Of a stretch of 11,974 bases of DNA, positions 1 to 8,130 are shown piece by piece. Source of the stretch: Tannerella sp. (lineage in GTDB: Bacteria; Bacteroidota; Bacteroidia; Bacteroidales; Tannerellaceae); the NCBI GenBank assembly GCA_031283785.1, contig JAITBC010000328.1, positions 1 to 11,974 of the forward strand. The letters are read 5' to 3'. Position numbers and translations under genes: made by a program. Position 1 is the first letter of the stretch; each line of letters opens with the position of its first letter. The notes beneath the pieces were generated by a model. It was not told the DNA's origin and did no database searches. It saw only the letters and a program-made list of their open reading frames with translations.

Positions 1-93
1 ACGCTGATTTTCCATCAATCTTTTGAATACCGTGTCGTAGATCGGATTTGCGATTATAAACGGTTTCCAGTCTTTATTTTTTTCCATTTCCAT
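1..93 (-). CDS. N-terminal fragment of a probable PD-(D/E)XK nuclease-family protein
   Basis: This is the 5' end of a minus-strand gene cut by the left edge; 31 codons are visible. It starts at ATG 93-91, with a second in-frame ATG at 87-85. The visible protein reads MEMEKNKDWKPFIIANPIYD and then TVFKRLMENQR. The stretch from NPIYD to the basic FKRLMEN resembles, from memory, the N-terminus of Bacteroidota proteins annotated as PD-(D/E)XK nuclease-family transposase or Rpn-like proteins. No catalytic residues are in view, so the family call is an inference. A well-formed promoter lies directly upstream, only about 12 nt from the start codon, which supports the gene being real. It is divergent from tsaD and unlikely to share its function. 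Confidence 0.55.
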   Translation of the reverse strand, partial: MEMEKNKDWKPFIIANPIYDTVFKRLMENQR

Positions 94-109
94 AGCTGTT
101 ATTTTAATG

Positions 110-141
110 CAAAAGTACATGAAAAACTTTGATTTTCCAAA
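110..141 (-). promoter_or_regulatory. Bacteroidota-type promoter for the left-edge gene
   Basis: On the minus strand a TTTG -33 box (141-138) is followed by a 20-nt spacer and the -7 box TACTTTTG (117-110). This matches the published Bacteroides consensus TTTG-N19-21-TAnnTTTG exactly. The predicted transcription start is near 105, leaving a very short leader before ATG 93. Confidence 0.75.
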
Positions 142-214
142 CGTACGAAACAAAAAAAGATTTAACCGATTTTCTTTTTCAGGGTAGAACGTAAAAATAT
201 TCCAACGTTTTAGC

Positions 215-222
215 TAATTTTG
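215..222 (+). promoter_or_regulatory. Probable -7 promoter element for tsaD-cinA
   Basis: TAATTTTG fits the Bacteroidota -7 consensus TAnnTTTG. No TTTG is present at the expected -33 position (about 191-194), so this is a half-match. The implied transcript would start close to 229, giving a leader of only about 9 nt before the tsaD ATG. The promoter diverges from the minus-strand one at 110-141. Confidence 0.5.
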
Positions 223-237
223 CAGAAAAATTAATTG

Positions 238-1266
238 ATGAGCATAACAATTTTAGGTATCGAATCGTCGTGCGACGATACGTCGTGCGCCGTCATACGT
301 GATGGCGTGCTGCTTTCAAACGTCATCGCTTCACAGGCCGTACATGAGGCTTACGGCGGCGTAGTGCCGGAACTGGCCTCAAGGGCGCATCAACAGAACA
401 TCGTCCCCGTTGTCTCGGAAGCCATACGACGCGCGGGCATTACGAGGCAGGAACTTACAGCCGTCGCATTTACGCGCGGACCGGGTTTGCTCGGCTCGTT
501 ACTCGTCGGGACGTCGTTCGCAAAGGGATTGTCGATTTCATGGGGAATCCCTATGATTGAAGTAAACCATCTGCAGGCGCATGTGCTGGCACATTTCATA
601 AAGCAGACGCCCGACGACGACAATCATCCGGCGTACCCGTTTCTCTGCTTGTTGGTGTCGGGAGGTAACTCGCAGATAATCAAAGTCAATGCATACAATA
701 ACATGGAGGTTATCGGCCGGACTATTGATGATGCGGCAGGAGAAGCTTTTGACAAGTGCGCTAAAGTGATGGGGCTGGGATATCCCGGCGGACCGGCTGT
801 CGACCGGCTGGCTAACCGGGGAAATGCTCATACATTCGCTTTCAGCAAACCGCATATTCCCGGATACGACTATAGTTTCAGCGGTCTTAAGACTTCTTTC
901 CTGTACACCCTGCGCGATGCGCTGAAGGAGAATCCCTGTTTTATAGAGCAAAACAAAGATGACCTTTGCGCATCGCTGCAAAAGACGGTAATTGATATTC
1001 TCATGGATAAATTGCGTAAAGCGGCCAAAGATTTGAATATACGGGAAGTCGCCGCAGCCGGCGGCGTTTCGGCAAATTCCGGCTTGCGCGACGCGTTTAT
1101 AGATCATTCCAAACGGTTAGGGTGGAAGATACATCTCCCGCCAAAAGCCTTCACGACGGATAATGCCGCAATGGTAGCGATTACGGGATATTATAAATAT
1201 ATGGACAGGGAATTTTGCCCGATGGATGCATCCCCTTATGCGAGAGTAGAACAAATTATCAGATAG
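238..1266 (+). CDS. tsaD: tRNA N6-adenosine threonylcarbamoyltransferase TsaD
   Basis: TsaD transfers the threonylcarbamoyl group from threonylcarbamoyl-AMP to A37 of ANN-decoding tRNAs. In bacteria it works with TsaB and TsaE in the cytoplasm. The 342-residue product is full length for the family and has its hallmarks: the N-terminal ASKHA phosphate loop ILGIESSCDDTSCAVI (residues 5-20), metal ligands H111 and H115 in VNHLQAHVLAH, VSGGNSQ (140-146), IDDAAGEAFDK (163-173), GGVSANSGLR (275-284) and the third metal ligand D308 in FTTDNAAM. I chose ATG 238 rather than the TTG at 235 because ATG is the stronger start and ISIxxxGIESS-type N-termini begin there. There is no Shine-Dalgarno sequence. 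cinA follows after 8 nt, suggesting a shared transcript. Confidence 0.97.
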   Translation: MSITILGIESSCDDTSCAVIRDGVLLSNVIASQAVHEAYGGVVPELASRAHQQNIVPVVSEAIRRAGITRQELTAVAFTRGPGLLGSLLVGTSFAKGLSISWGIPMIEVNHLQAHVLAHFIKQTPDDDNHPAYPFLCLLVSGGNSQIIKVNAYNNMEVIGRTIDDAAGEAFDKCAKVMGLGYPGGPAVDRLANRGNAHTFAFSKPHIPGYDYSFSGLKTSFLYTLRDALKENPCFIEQNKDDLCASLQKTVIDILMDKLRKAAKDLNIREVAAAGGVSANSGLRDAFIDHSKRLGWKIHLPPKAFTTDNAAMVAITGYYKYMDREFCPMDASPYARVEQIIR

Positions 1267-1274
1267 AAAATTTT

Positions 1275-2546
1275 ATGAAGGTTGAAATTATTACGATAGG
1301 CGATGAGTTACTGATCGGCCAGGTTGTCGATACAAATTCGGCATGGATGGCGGAAATATTGAACGACAACGGATTTGCGGTACAACGTAAAATAACGGTA
1401 GGAGATGACGCCGGGGATATTCTAAAAGCTCTCGAAGATGCCCGCCGCAGAGCGCCGATCGTACTTGTTACGGGAGGTCTGGGGCCTACAAAAGATGATA
1501 TAACGCTGGATGTGCTGTGCCGTCATTTTAATTCGGGCATGCACTTTTCGGAAGATACGTACGAGAATATTGAACGTATTTTCATGAAACGTAACAGGCA
1601 GATGAACGATCTGACACGAAACCAGGCGATGGTGCCCGATAAAGCCGTCATAATCCGGAACGAGGTAGGGACGGCTCCCTGCACATGGTTCGAAGACCGT
1701 GAGGGCGTACTCATCTCGATGCCCGGCGTACCTCATGAAATGAAATGGCTGATGTCGAACGAAGTTGTCCCCCGCCTTCGAACGAAGTTTCATCAGGATG
1801 TATTTATAAAACATCAAACTTGTTGGGTCGCCGGTTATTCGGAATCCATGCTCGCAATAAAACTTGCGGATTTCGAAAACAACATGCCTTCATTCGTGAA
1901 ACTTGCGTACCTCCCGCAATCCGGTATTATACGTTTACGCTTGTCGGCATATGCCGACGACGGGGAAAAAGCCGGCGAAACGGTAGCGTCTTTACAGCGG
2001 CAGTTAAAAGAAATACTGAACGACAGTATTATCGCCGAGGAAGACAGGAATATTGAAATATTGGCAGGGGAATTGTTGCTTTCAAAAGCTCTTACGGTCG
2101 GCACGGCCGAAAGTTGTACGGGAGGCGCCGTCGCATCCCTTATCACATCCGTACCCGGAAGCTCCGGTTATTATCTCGGAAGCGTCGTCTCATATGCAGA
2201 TGAAGTAAAACGTAACGTGCTGGAAGTGTCGGAAAGCGATTTGGTTCAATATGGCGCTGTCAGCCGCCAGGTTGTCGAACAAATGGCAAAAGGCGCGTTA
2301 AAAGTATTAGGTTGCGATTATGCCATAGCCACGTCGGGCATAGCCGGCCCAAGCGGAGGCGCTCCGGGAAAACCCGTCGGAACAGTCTGGATAGCCGTTG
2401 CCGGTAAAGGAAAAGTTACCTCAAGAGAATATCGCTTCACGAACAGGCGCGAACTGAACATCCGGTACGCCGTAAACGCTTCATTATTAATGTTGTTTGA
2501 GGAACTTAAAAACCCTGTTTCAGGAAGGAGTTCCTCCCGTTCTTAA
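1275..2546 (+). CDS. cinA: CinA-family protein (NMN deamidase / competence-damage inducible)
   Basis: Full-length two-domain CinA of 423 residues. The N-terminal MoCF-binding-like domain (COG1058) starts with IITIGDELLIGQVVDTNS (5-22) and carries TGGLGPTKDD (66-75) and SMPGVPHEM (148-156). A KH-like middle part follows. The C-terminal PncC-type domain holds GTAESCTGG (276-284), SVVSYADEVKRNVL (303-316), AVSRQVVEQMAKGA (328-341) and ATSGIAGPSGG (352-362). Family knowledge: the C-terminal domain deamidates nicotinamide mononucleotide to nicotinate mononucleotide in pyridine nucleotide salvage, and the N-terminal domain is linked to ADP-ribose pyrophosphatase activity. ATG 1275 was chosen because the protein conventionally starts MKVEIITIGDE; an upstream in-frame ATG at 1215 lies inside tsaD and adds no recognisable sequence. 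It probably shares the tsaD transcript. Confidence 0.95.
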   Translation: MKVEIITIGDELLIGQVVDTNSAWMAEILNDNGFAVQRKITVGDDAGDILKALEDARRRAPIVLVTGGLGPTKDDITLDVLCRHFNSGMHFSEDTYENIERIFMKRNRQMNDLTRNQAMVPDKAVIIRNEVGTAPCTWFEDREGVLISMPGVPHEMKWLMSNEVVPRLRTKFHQDVFIKHQTCWVAGYSESMLAIKLADFENNMPSFVKLAYLPQSGIIRLRLSAYADDGEKAGETVASLQRQLKEILNDSIIAEEDRNIEILAGELLLSKALTVGTAESCTGGAVASLITSVPGSSGYYLGSVVSYADEVKRNVLEVSESDLVQYGAVSRQVVEQMAKGALKVLGCDYAIATSGIAGPSGGAPGKPVGTVWIAVAGKGKVTSREYRFTNRRELNIRYAVNASLLMLFEELKNPVSGRSSSRS

Positions 2547-2695
2547 GGGTGATGATATTCTTTACAAAATTCAGTTGCACTGCTAAAAGTAAGTTTCTTG
2601 CCTGTTTCTCATCAGAATACCTTTAAAAATGAATAAAATCGTATTCTTTTATTGTTAAATAATTGGGAATACTTTTTTTTTAATATATAACTTAT

Positions 2696-2703
2696 TACCT
2701 TTG
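2696..2703 (+). promoter_or_regulatory. Probable -7 promoter element for susCD
   Basis: TACCTTTG matches the Bacteroidota -7 consensus TAnnTTTG. No good TTTG -33 box sits 19-21 nt upstream; that position falls in the T9 run (2673-2681). The weak -33 would fit a promoter that needs an activator or an alternative sigma factor. The predicted start near 2710 gives a leader of roughly 445 nt to ATG 3155, or about 46 nt to ATG 2756. Confidence 0.5.
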
Positions 2704-2791
2704 TTGTTATTTTATCAGAAAGTTATCTGATTACGAATCAAATAGAATTTTTTATATGAACTCTTTAGTAAAAAAATATTCATCCTGTATT

Positions 2792-2823
2792 GAATTAATT
2801 AACGCACAAGCGTTGATTAATTC
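2792..2823 (+). promoter_or_regulatory. Hairpin in the susC leader
   Basis: The left arm GAATTAATTAACGC and right arm GCGTTGATTAATTC pair over 14 positions (13 Watson-Crick and one G-U) around an ACAA loop. It sits 12 nt before the AG tract and is followed by CCGGATTTTT, a weak T-rich tail. It may be an mRNA structure acting as attenuator or stabiliser, or, as DNA, a near-perfect inverted repeat for a dimeric regulator. The sequence does not decide between these. Confidence 0.6.
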
Positions 2824-2834
2824 CGGATTTTTAT

Positions 2835-2880
<46 letters not shown>

Positions 2881-3154
2881 CAGGTTTAGAGAAAAAACTC
2901 GAGCGCGAGAGAGAGAGTATACATTATTATATATAAACAGAGAAAAAAATAACTTTCAATCTGAATTTTTATCCGGGGCATTACATTCTGCCATAGCTCC
3001 GGGTAGAAAACTTATGCATCTTTCGTCCGAAAATATTTCTTTATGCACGTCATGCACATGCACGAAAAAAGTGTTTCCTTCCATGTCATTCGACTTAATT
3101 AATATAGTGAGAAAGAGTGTTTTAGAATTTAGGTTTAACAAGCAAAAAAAGTCT

Positions 3155-6100
3155 ATGAGAAAGTTTACATTTATTCTGATCTGCCTGTTTACAGGTATTG
3201 GATTAGCTGTATCTCAAACAAAAACAGTGCGAGGTACGGTAATCTCTGAGGAAGATAACGAGCCTGTTATCGGAGCGTCCGTTATTGTTAAAGGGACGTC
3301 GATTGGTACGGTAACGGATATGGACGGTAATTTCAGTTTCGAAGTTCCCGTCGATGCAAAAACGTTACAAGTATCGTATGTCGGCATCAAATCACAGGAT
3401 GTCGATATTATAAACGGTAATATCACCGTGATATTGCGTTCGTCTATATCGTTGGACGAAGTGGTAATCACTGCGCTTGGCATATCCCGCGAGAAAAAAG
3501 CTCTGGGATATGCCGTTACGGAAGTTAAAGGAGATGATCTTGTCACGGCTCGCGGCGGACTGAACAGTCCGATTACGGCATTACAGGGAAAGGTCGCCGG
3601 TCTGCAGATCTCCAACAGCACCGGGAATCTCGGCGGTTCGTCAAAAATACTGATACGCGGTAACAGTTCTATTTCCGGCAACAACCAGCCTTTGTTTGTC
3701 ATCGACGGGGTTCCTGTCGAAGGAACGGATTACAACAGTTCGGATACGCAGCGTGGCGCCGGCGGGTACGATTACGGCAACCTGATACAGGACATCAATC
3801 CGGATGATATTGAAAGCCTGTCGGTGCTAAAAGGCCCGAATGCTTCAGCGCTTTACGGCTCGCGGGCGGCAAACGGCGTTATCATGATCACCACTAAAAA
3901 AGGGAAAAAAGGAGAAGGTTACGGCATAACATTCAATTCCGCAGTAGGCTTTGAAGTCGTTAACAAATTGCCGAAGATGCAGCGCCTCTATGGCGGCGGT
4001 TATGGCGATACATTTGAAGAGGTGGAGATAAACGGCAAAACATACAACTATCCCGATTATGCGACGGACGAAAGTTGGGGGCCGAAATTAGACGGGACGC
4101 CCGTACTGTCATGGTACGACATTGCAAAATGGGAGGCGGGGGGAAAAATCGGCAACCCGACAACTTCGCCATGGTCGGCGCCGGCTTATGATATAGATGA
4201 TTTCTTTGAAACAGGCATATCTTATACAAATAATCTTTCAATTGCGAATGCTACGGAATATTCGAGTTTGCGTATTTCATATACAAACAGCAGTCTGGAA
4301 GGATATATGCCTAACAGTTCATTGACGAAAAATATATTCAACATAGCCGGATCGTTGAAGAGTGCGGATAAAAAATTAGAAGTGTTTACAAATGTGACCT
4401 ATTTTAATTCACGCGCCAAAGGACGCAGTGAGACAGGTTACGGCGATAACAATGTGATGCAGAAATTCGTACAGTGGGGACATCGCGAAATAGACATGAA
4501 ACAATCCAAAGATTTGTATCGCTTTCCGGATGGTTCGCAGGCTACATGGAACCGTTCATATTGGGACGACCCGACGCCGGCATACAGTAATAATCCCTAT
4601 TGGAGCCGTTATATGAATTACGAAAACGACTCCCGTAACCGCGTTTATGGAAACGTAGGCTTCAGTTACCTGATCACGCCCGAACTGAAGTTTCAATACA
4701 AATCAAATCTTGATTTCTGGGTTGACAAACAATTCGAACATAACGCGATCTATTCGCAGGAAAATTCGCGATACAAGGAAATTTCACGTCAGCAGTATGA
4801 ATTAAACAATGAGTTTTTATTGATGTTTAATACGTTGATTGATGAGTTCAGCATTATAGCCAACGTTGGCGGAAACTTAATGAACAGAAGGTATGAATAT
4901 GTGTTTGGCGAAACTGTAGGAGGACTGGCGATTCCAGAGTTTTACAATCTGAAAAACTCCATTTCGTCGGCATCATCGGAAAATTTACAGCGCAAAAAAG
5001 CAATAAACTCTGTTTTCGGTAATGTTACCGCAGGATGGAGAAATATGCTTTACCTGGACGTCTCTTTGAGAAACGACTGGTCGTCTACGCTTCCCAAAGA
5101 GAATAACTCATACATTTACCCTGCCGTAACGGGCAGCTTCGTTTTCTCCGAAGCATTACGCGATTTAAGCTGGCTCTCTTTCGGGAAGATGCGTTTAGGA
5201 TACGCTCTGGTAGGTAATGATACGGACCCCTATCAGGTGGTCGATACCTATACGCAATATACGAACATCGATGCGGCAACCGGAACGCCCGGATATATTC
5301 TGAGTACAACGCTTAAAAACTCATTGCTGAAACCGGAAAGTACCCGTTCTTTCGAAGCAGGACTGGAATTCAGCATCCTGAATAATCGCCTGGGAGTGGA
5401 AGCTACCTATTATTCGGCCGAGACAAAAGACCAGATCATTCCCTTATCGGTATCGGGCAGTACCGGTTATATCTATCGCGTGATTAATTCGGGATTGATT
5501 GCCAATACCGGATACGAATTTATGCTGTACGGATCGCCGGTAAAGACGAAAGATTTTGAGTGGAACTCGACGCTTACACTGGCCTCCAATAAAAATAAAG
5601 TTAAAGACCTTATCGACGATACGGATTATTATCGCCTGATAAATGCTCCCTTTAAGGTCGAAGTAGGCGCTATCAAAGGGGAAACTTACGGCGTCATCAT
5701 GGGTACCGATTACATATATGATGATAACGGCAACAGAGTCGTCGACGAAGATGGACTATACCTGTTCACGGACAAAAACATGAAAATAGGAAACGTTTTT
5801 CCCGACTTTACGGGTGGCTGGAGCAATACGTTCCGGTATAAAAATGTAGACCTCGGCGTTTTACTGGATTTCTCCAGCGGCGGCAATTATTTCTCTACCT
5901 CTTATATGTGGGGTATGTATTCGGGTATGCTGGAAGAAACGGCGGCAAACAATGTCCGTGAAGAGGGTATTGTACTCGAAGGCGTGAAAGAGAATGGAGA
6001 GAAAAACGACATCGTAACCGATATGATGACTTACTGCGAGAGTTTATACTCCGGCCCTGCCGCACAGAGCGTTTTTAAGTCGGATTACCTGAAACTTCGT

Positions 6101-6319
6101 GAAATAAATATCGGCTATACATTGCCGATTAAGAAAGACAAGTTTGTTAAATCGCTTCGTCTGTCGGCTTACGGACGAAACCTGGCCGTTTGGGGGCCTG
6201 ACGTGAAACATACCGATCCGGAAGCCGTTGTGACCAATTCCGGCAATATCCAGGGTATCGAAGGCGGCGCTTTACCTTCGGTAGCTTCATTCGGATTTAA
6301 TATCGGTTTAAAATTTTAA
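3155..6319 (+). CDS. SusC/RagA-family TonB-dependent outer-membrane transporter
   Basis: This 1054-residue outer-membrane barrel imports large nutrients (glycans or peptides) with its SusD lid, powered by TonB-ExbBD. In order it shows a signal peptide (MRKFTFILICLFTGIGLAVS, probable cleavage before Q21), a carboxypeptidase-D-regulatory-like domain (about 25-95, with GTVTDMDGNFSFEV at 51-64), a SusC-type linker LDEVVITALGI (100-110) and the plug domain. The plug carries ILIRGNSSISGNNQPLFVID (165-184), then the SusC signature SLSVLKGPNASALYGSRAAN (221-240). The barrel ends in GFNIGLKF with the C-terminal aromatic typical of outer-membrane proteins. The start at ATG 3155 is set by the signal peptide. 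The same frame is open back to 2684, so a longer form from ATG 2756 cannot be excluded. No STN domain is present, so classical anti-sigma signalling is unlikely. Substrate unknown. Confidence 0.96.
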   Translation: MRKFTFILICLFTGIGLAVSQTKTVRGTVISEEDNEPVIGASVIVKGTSIGTVTDMDGNFSFEVPVDAKTLQVSYVGIKSQDVDIINGNITVILRSSISLDEVVITALGISREKKALGYAVTEVKGDDLVTARGGLNSPITALQGKVAGLQISNSTGNLGGSSKILIRGNSSISGNNQPLFVIDGVPVEGTDYNSSDTQRGAGGYDYGNLIQDINPDDIESLSVLKGPNASALYGSRAANGVIMITTKKGKKGEGYGITFNSAVGFEVVNKLPKMQRLYGGGYGDTFEEVEINGKTYNYPDYATDESWGPKLDGTPVLSWYDIAKWEAGGKIGNPTTSPWSAPAYDIDDFFETGISYTNNLSIANATEYSSLRISYTNSSLEGYMPNSSLTKNIFNIAGSLKSADKKLEVFTNVTYFNSRAKGRSETGYGDNNVMQKFVQWGHREIDMKQSKDLYRFPDGSQATWNRSYWDDPTPAYSNNPYWSRYMNYENDSRNRVYGNVGFSYLITPELKFQYKSNLDFWVDKQFEHNAIYSQENSRYKEISRQQYELNNEFLLMFNTLIDEFSIIANVGGNLMNRRYEYVFGETVGGLAIPEFYNLKNSISSASSENLQRKKAINSVFGNVTAGWRNMLYLDVSLRNDWSSTLPKENNSYIYPAVTGSFVFSEALRDLSWLSFGKMRLGYALVGNDTDPYQVVDTYTQYTNIDAATGTPGYILSTTLKNSLLKPESTRSFEAGLEFSILNNRLGVEATYYSAETKDQIIPLSVSGSTGYIYRVINSGLIANTGYEFMLYGSPVKTKDFEWNSTLTLASNKNKVKDLIDDTDYYRLINAPFKVEVGAIKGETYGVIMGTDYIYDDNGNRVVDEDGLYLFTDKNMKIGNVFPDFTGGWSNTFRYKNVDLGVLLDFSSGGNYFSTSYMWGMYSGMLEETAANNVREEGIVLEGVKENGEKNDIVTDMMTYCESLYSGPAAQSVFKSDYLKLREINIGYTLPIKKDKFVKSLRLSAYGRNLAVWGPDVKHTDPEAVVTNSGNIQGIEGGALPSVASFGFNIGLKF

Positions 6320-6325
6320 TTAAAA

Positions 6326-6332
6326 AAGGAGG
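6326..6332 (+). promoter_or_regulatory. Strong Shine-Dalgarno sequence for susD
   Basis: AAGGAGG lies 8 nt before ATG 6341, in the 21-nt gap between susC and susD. It is a near-complete match to the anti-Shine-Dalgarno sequence. It stands out because the other starts in this window, like most Bacteroidota genes, have only A-rich upstream regions. Confidence 0.75.
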
Positions 6333-6340
6333 ATGATATT

Positions 6341-7951
6341 ATGAGAACAAAATTATATAAATATTTTATCTTGTTTGTGTCGACATTCATTACTTTCTCA
6401 TGCGTAGACATGGAAAGCGTCAATGAAGATCCGAATAACCCGGCGGAAGTGCCGTCAAATATGCTCTTCGGCGGGGCGCAAAAGAAAATGATGGATTATG
6501 TCTACGACAACTGGTTCAGCGGACGCCAGTGTCTGCTTTATGCACAATACTGGGCGCAAAGGAACTATACCGAAGAAGACCGTTACCAGATTCGGGAAAG
6601 CGTGAACAACTCTTATTTCAATCAACTGTATACCTTAATGACCAATATGGACAAGGTGATAGAAGTAAATACCGATCCCGAAACAGCGCCGATGGCTTCG
6701 TTATACGGAGCTAATGCGAATCAGATCGCCGCCGCCAAAACGATGAAGGTATGGTTGTTGAGCATCATAACGGATACTTGGGGGAATGTCCCTTATTCCG
6801 AAGCCGGGAAACTGACCGAAGGCGTTTATTATCCTAAATACGACGATCAGGCAACCATCTACGAAGAAATGATTCGAGAACTGACGGAGGCGGCAAATAT
6901 GATAGACGAGGATGAAGCCGCTTTTACCGGCGGCGATATGATCTACGGAGGAGATGCTTCAAAGTGGAAAAAATTCGCGAACTCGCTGAAATGCCGCCTT
7001 GCTTTACATACGTCTAAAGTAGGAGGCTCGAAGTGGAAATCATATATTTCCGAAGCTTTGGCAAGCGGCGTGTTCGAAGACAACAGCGACGCGGCGGCAT
7101 ATCATTACGGTACGGCGCCCGAATACTGCTATTTCTACGAAGGTGCATACATACAGGGGCGTAACGATTTTACCCTGACACGACCTTTTATCGATATCCT
7201 GAAGGGACAGCGCGATACGCTTAACAATAAGACACACCCATGGGAAAATGTCGTAGACCCGCGCCTTCCGATGTATACGACGCCGCGTAACAGGGCGTAT
7301 ATCGGTATACCTTACGGCATTCCGAGCGGTACGATGACGGCCGGATTCCGCAACGTAGCGCCGGATATAAGAACCAATCGCATCCCGATGCTGGAACCCG
7401 GTTTCGCCGTACCGCTCATGACATATGCGGAAATCATGTTTATCACCAGCGAATACAACGGTTTTTCCGCAGACGAATATAAAGAGGGCGTCGAAGCTTC
7501 GGTAAGGTACTGGGCCGATGTCGCAGGCGCCGGCATGGATGAGGAGAATCTTAGCCTGTATATTGACGCCGTTTCGGCGAACGTCGATGCGGAAGCCGTC
7601 GCACTGCAAAAATATATCGACCTGTATATGAACGGTACGGAAGCCTGGACGGAAATCCGCCGTACGGGATATCCTGCCCAACTTATCAGCCCGGGAGATA
7701 TATCTGTAGCTGCCGACGACCCGAATAATACCTCCTCGCTGGGCAAAGGGACAAATATTGTGTTTAATCCCCTGTCAGAAACAAAAGGCCTTATTCTTGC
7801 ACGCGTTAAATATCCGACGAACGAGAGCACATTGAATGGCGCCGGCTTCAGCGAAGCGGTAAGCAGACTGGAGGACGGTACGAATAACTACTATTCCCCG
7901 ATGTTTTGGGATAAACGCCGGACAGAAGGACCTCATCCGGCTAATAAATAA
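6341..7951 (+). CDS. SusD/RagB-family nutrient-binding outer-membrane lipoprotein
   Basis: The 536-residue product is the surface lid of the SusCD transporter; it captures the ligand and closes over the SusC barrel. A lipoprotein signal peptide ends at lipobox TFSC, with C21 the lipidated cysteine. The following residues VDMES include acids that fit Bacteroidota surface-export signals. The mature N-terminus NEDPNNPAEVPSNMLFGGAQ (28-47) is characteristic of the SusD-like_2 (PF12771) type, known from memory. The middle holds the helical TPR-like region, with a GNVPYSEA-type motif (DTWGNVPYSEA). The C-terminus MFWDKRRTEGPHPANK is also typical of that family. susC is 21 nt upstream and a terminator follows directly, so the two form a closed operon with no enzyme or regulator partner. 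Confidence 0.95.
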   Translation: MRTKLYKYFILFVSTFITFSCVDMESVNEDPNNPAEVPSNMLFGGAQKKMMDYVYDNWFSGRQCLLYAQYWAQRNYTEEDRYQIRESVNNSYFNQLYTLMTNMDKVIEVNTDPETAPMASLYGANANQIAAAKTMKVWLLSIITDTWGNVPYSEAGKLTEGVYYPKYDDQATIYEEMIRELTEAANMIDEDEAAFTGGDMIYGGDASKWKKFANSLKCRLALHTSKVGGSKWKSYISEALASGVFEDNSDAAAYHYGTAPEYCYFYEGAYIQGRNDFTLTRPFIDILKGQRDTLNNKTHPWENVVDPRLPMYTTPRNRAYIGIPYGIPSGTMTAGFRNVAPDIRTNRIPMLEPGFAVPLMTYAEIMFITSEYNGFSADEYKEGVEASVRYWADVAGAGMDEENLSLYIDAVSANVDAEAVALQKYIDLYMNGTEAWTEIRRTGYPAQLISPGDISVAADDPNNTSSLGKGTNIVFNPLSETKGLILARVKYPTNESTLNGAGFSEAVSRLEDGTNNYYSPMFWDKRRTEGPHPANK

Positions 7952-7982
7952 TAAATTGAAACAACTTTTGTTTTATAACCGA

Positions 7983-8013
7983 AAAAGAGGCTGTCCTGCG
8001 GGCAGCCTCTTTT
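7983..8013 (+). terminator. Intrinsic terminator after susD
   Basis: Arms 7983-7996 and 8000-8013 form a 14-bp stem around the loop TGC, with one G-U pair. The GC-rich core GAGGCTGTCC/GGGCAGCCTC is flanked by A4 and T4, which make it look bidirectional. It closes the susCD operon. Confidence 0.92.
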
Positions 8014-8070
8014 CTCACTCTATATCCGGGAAGAAATCATGTCGGCACGGAATGAAAATCCGTTTTTAAT

Positions 8071-8102
8071 TTTGTCTATTTGCTCAATTTGTATTATCTT
8101 TG
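8071..8102 (+). promoter_or_regulatory. Bacteroidota-type promoter for the tlpA-like gene
   Basis: TTTG at 8071-8074, a 20-nt spacer and TATCTTTG at 8095-8102 match the published consensus TTTG-N19-21-TAnnTTTG. The predicted start near 8109 leaves a leader of about 22 nt before ATG 8131. Since I found no similar promoter before the next three genes, this one may drive them all. Confidence 0.82.
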
Positions 8103-8130
8103 CACCTCAAACCATTTGAATATAAATATT

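Noticed and set aside
538..1107. 189-codon minus-strand open frame opposite tsaD
   Set aside because: Antisense shadow of a conserved gene with no family resemblance.
2508..2550. Possible terminator at the end of cinA (ACCCT/AGGGT arms with an inner GGAG/CTCC)
   Set aside because: The outer arms are short and widely separated and no T run follows.
2956..3141. 61-codon minus-strand open frame in the susC leader
   Set aside because: No recognisable protein and no exact TAnnTTTG promoter for it. I also looked for a promoter of a DonS-type antisense RNA here and found no exact match.
7040..7830. Two long minus-strand open frames opposite susD
   Set aside because: They overlap each other and the conserved susD gene and have no recognisable motifs.
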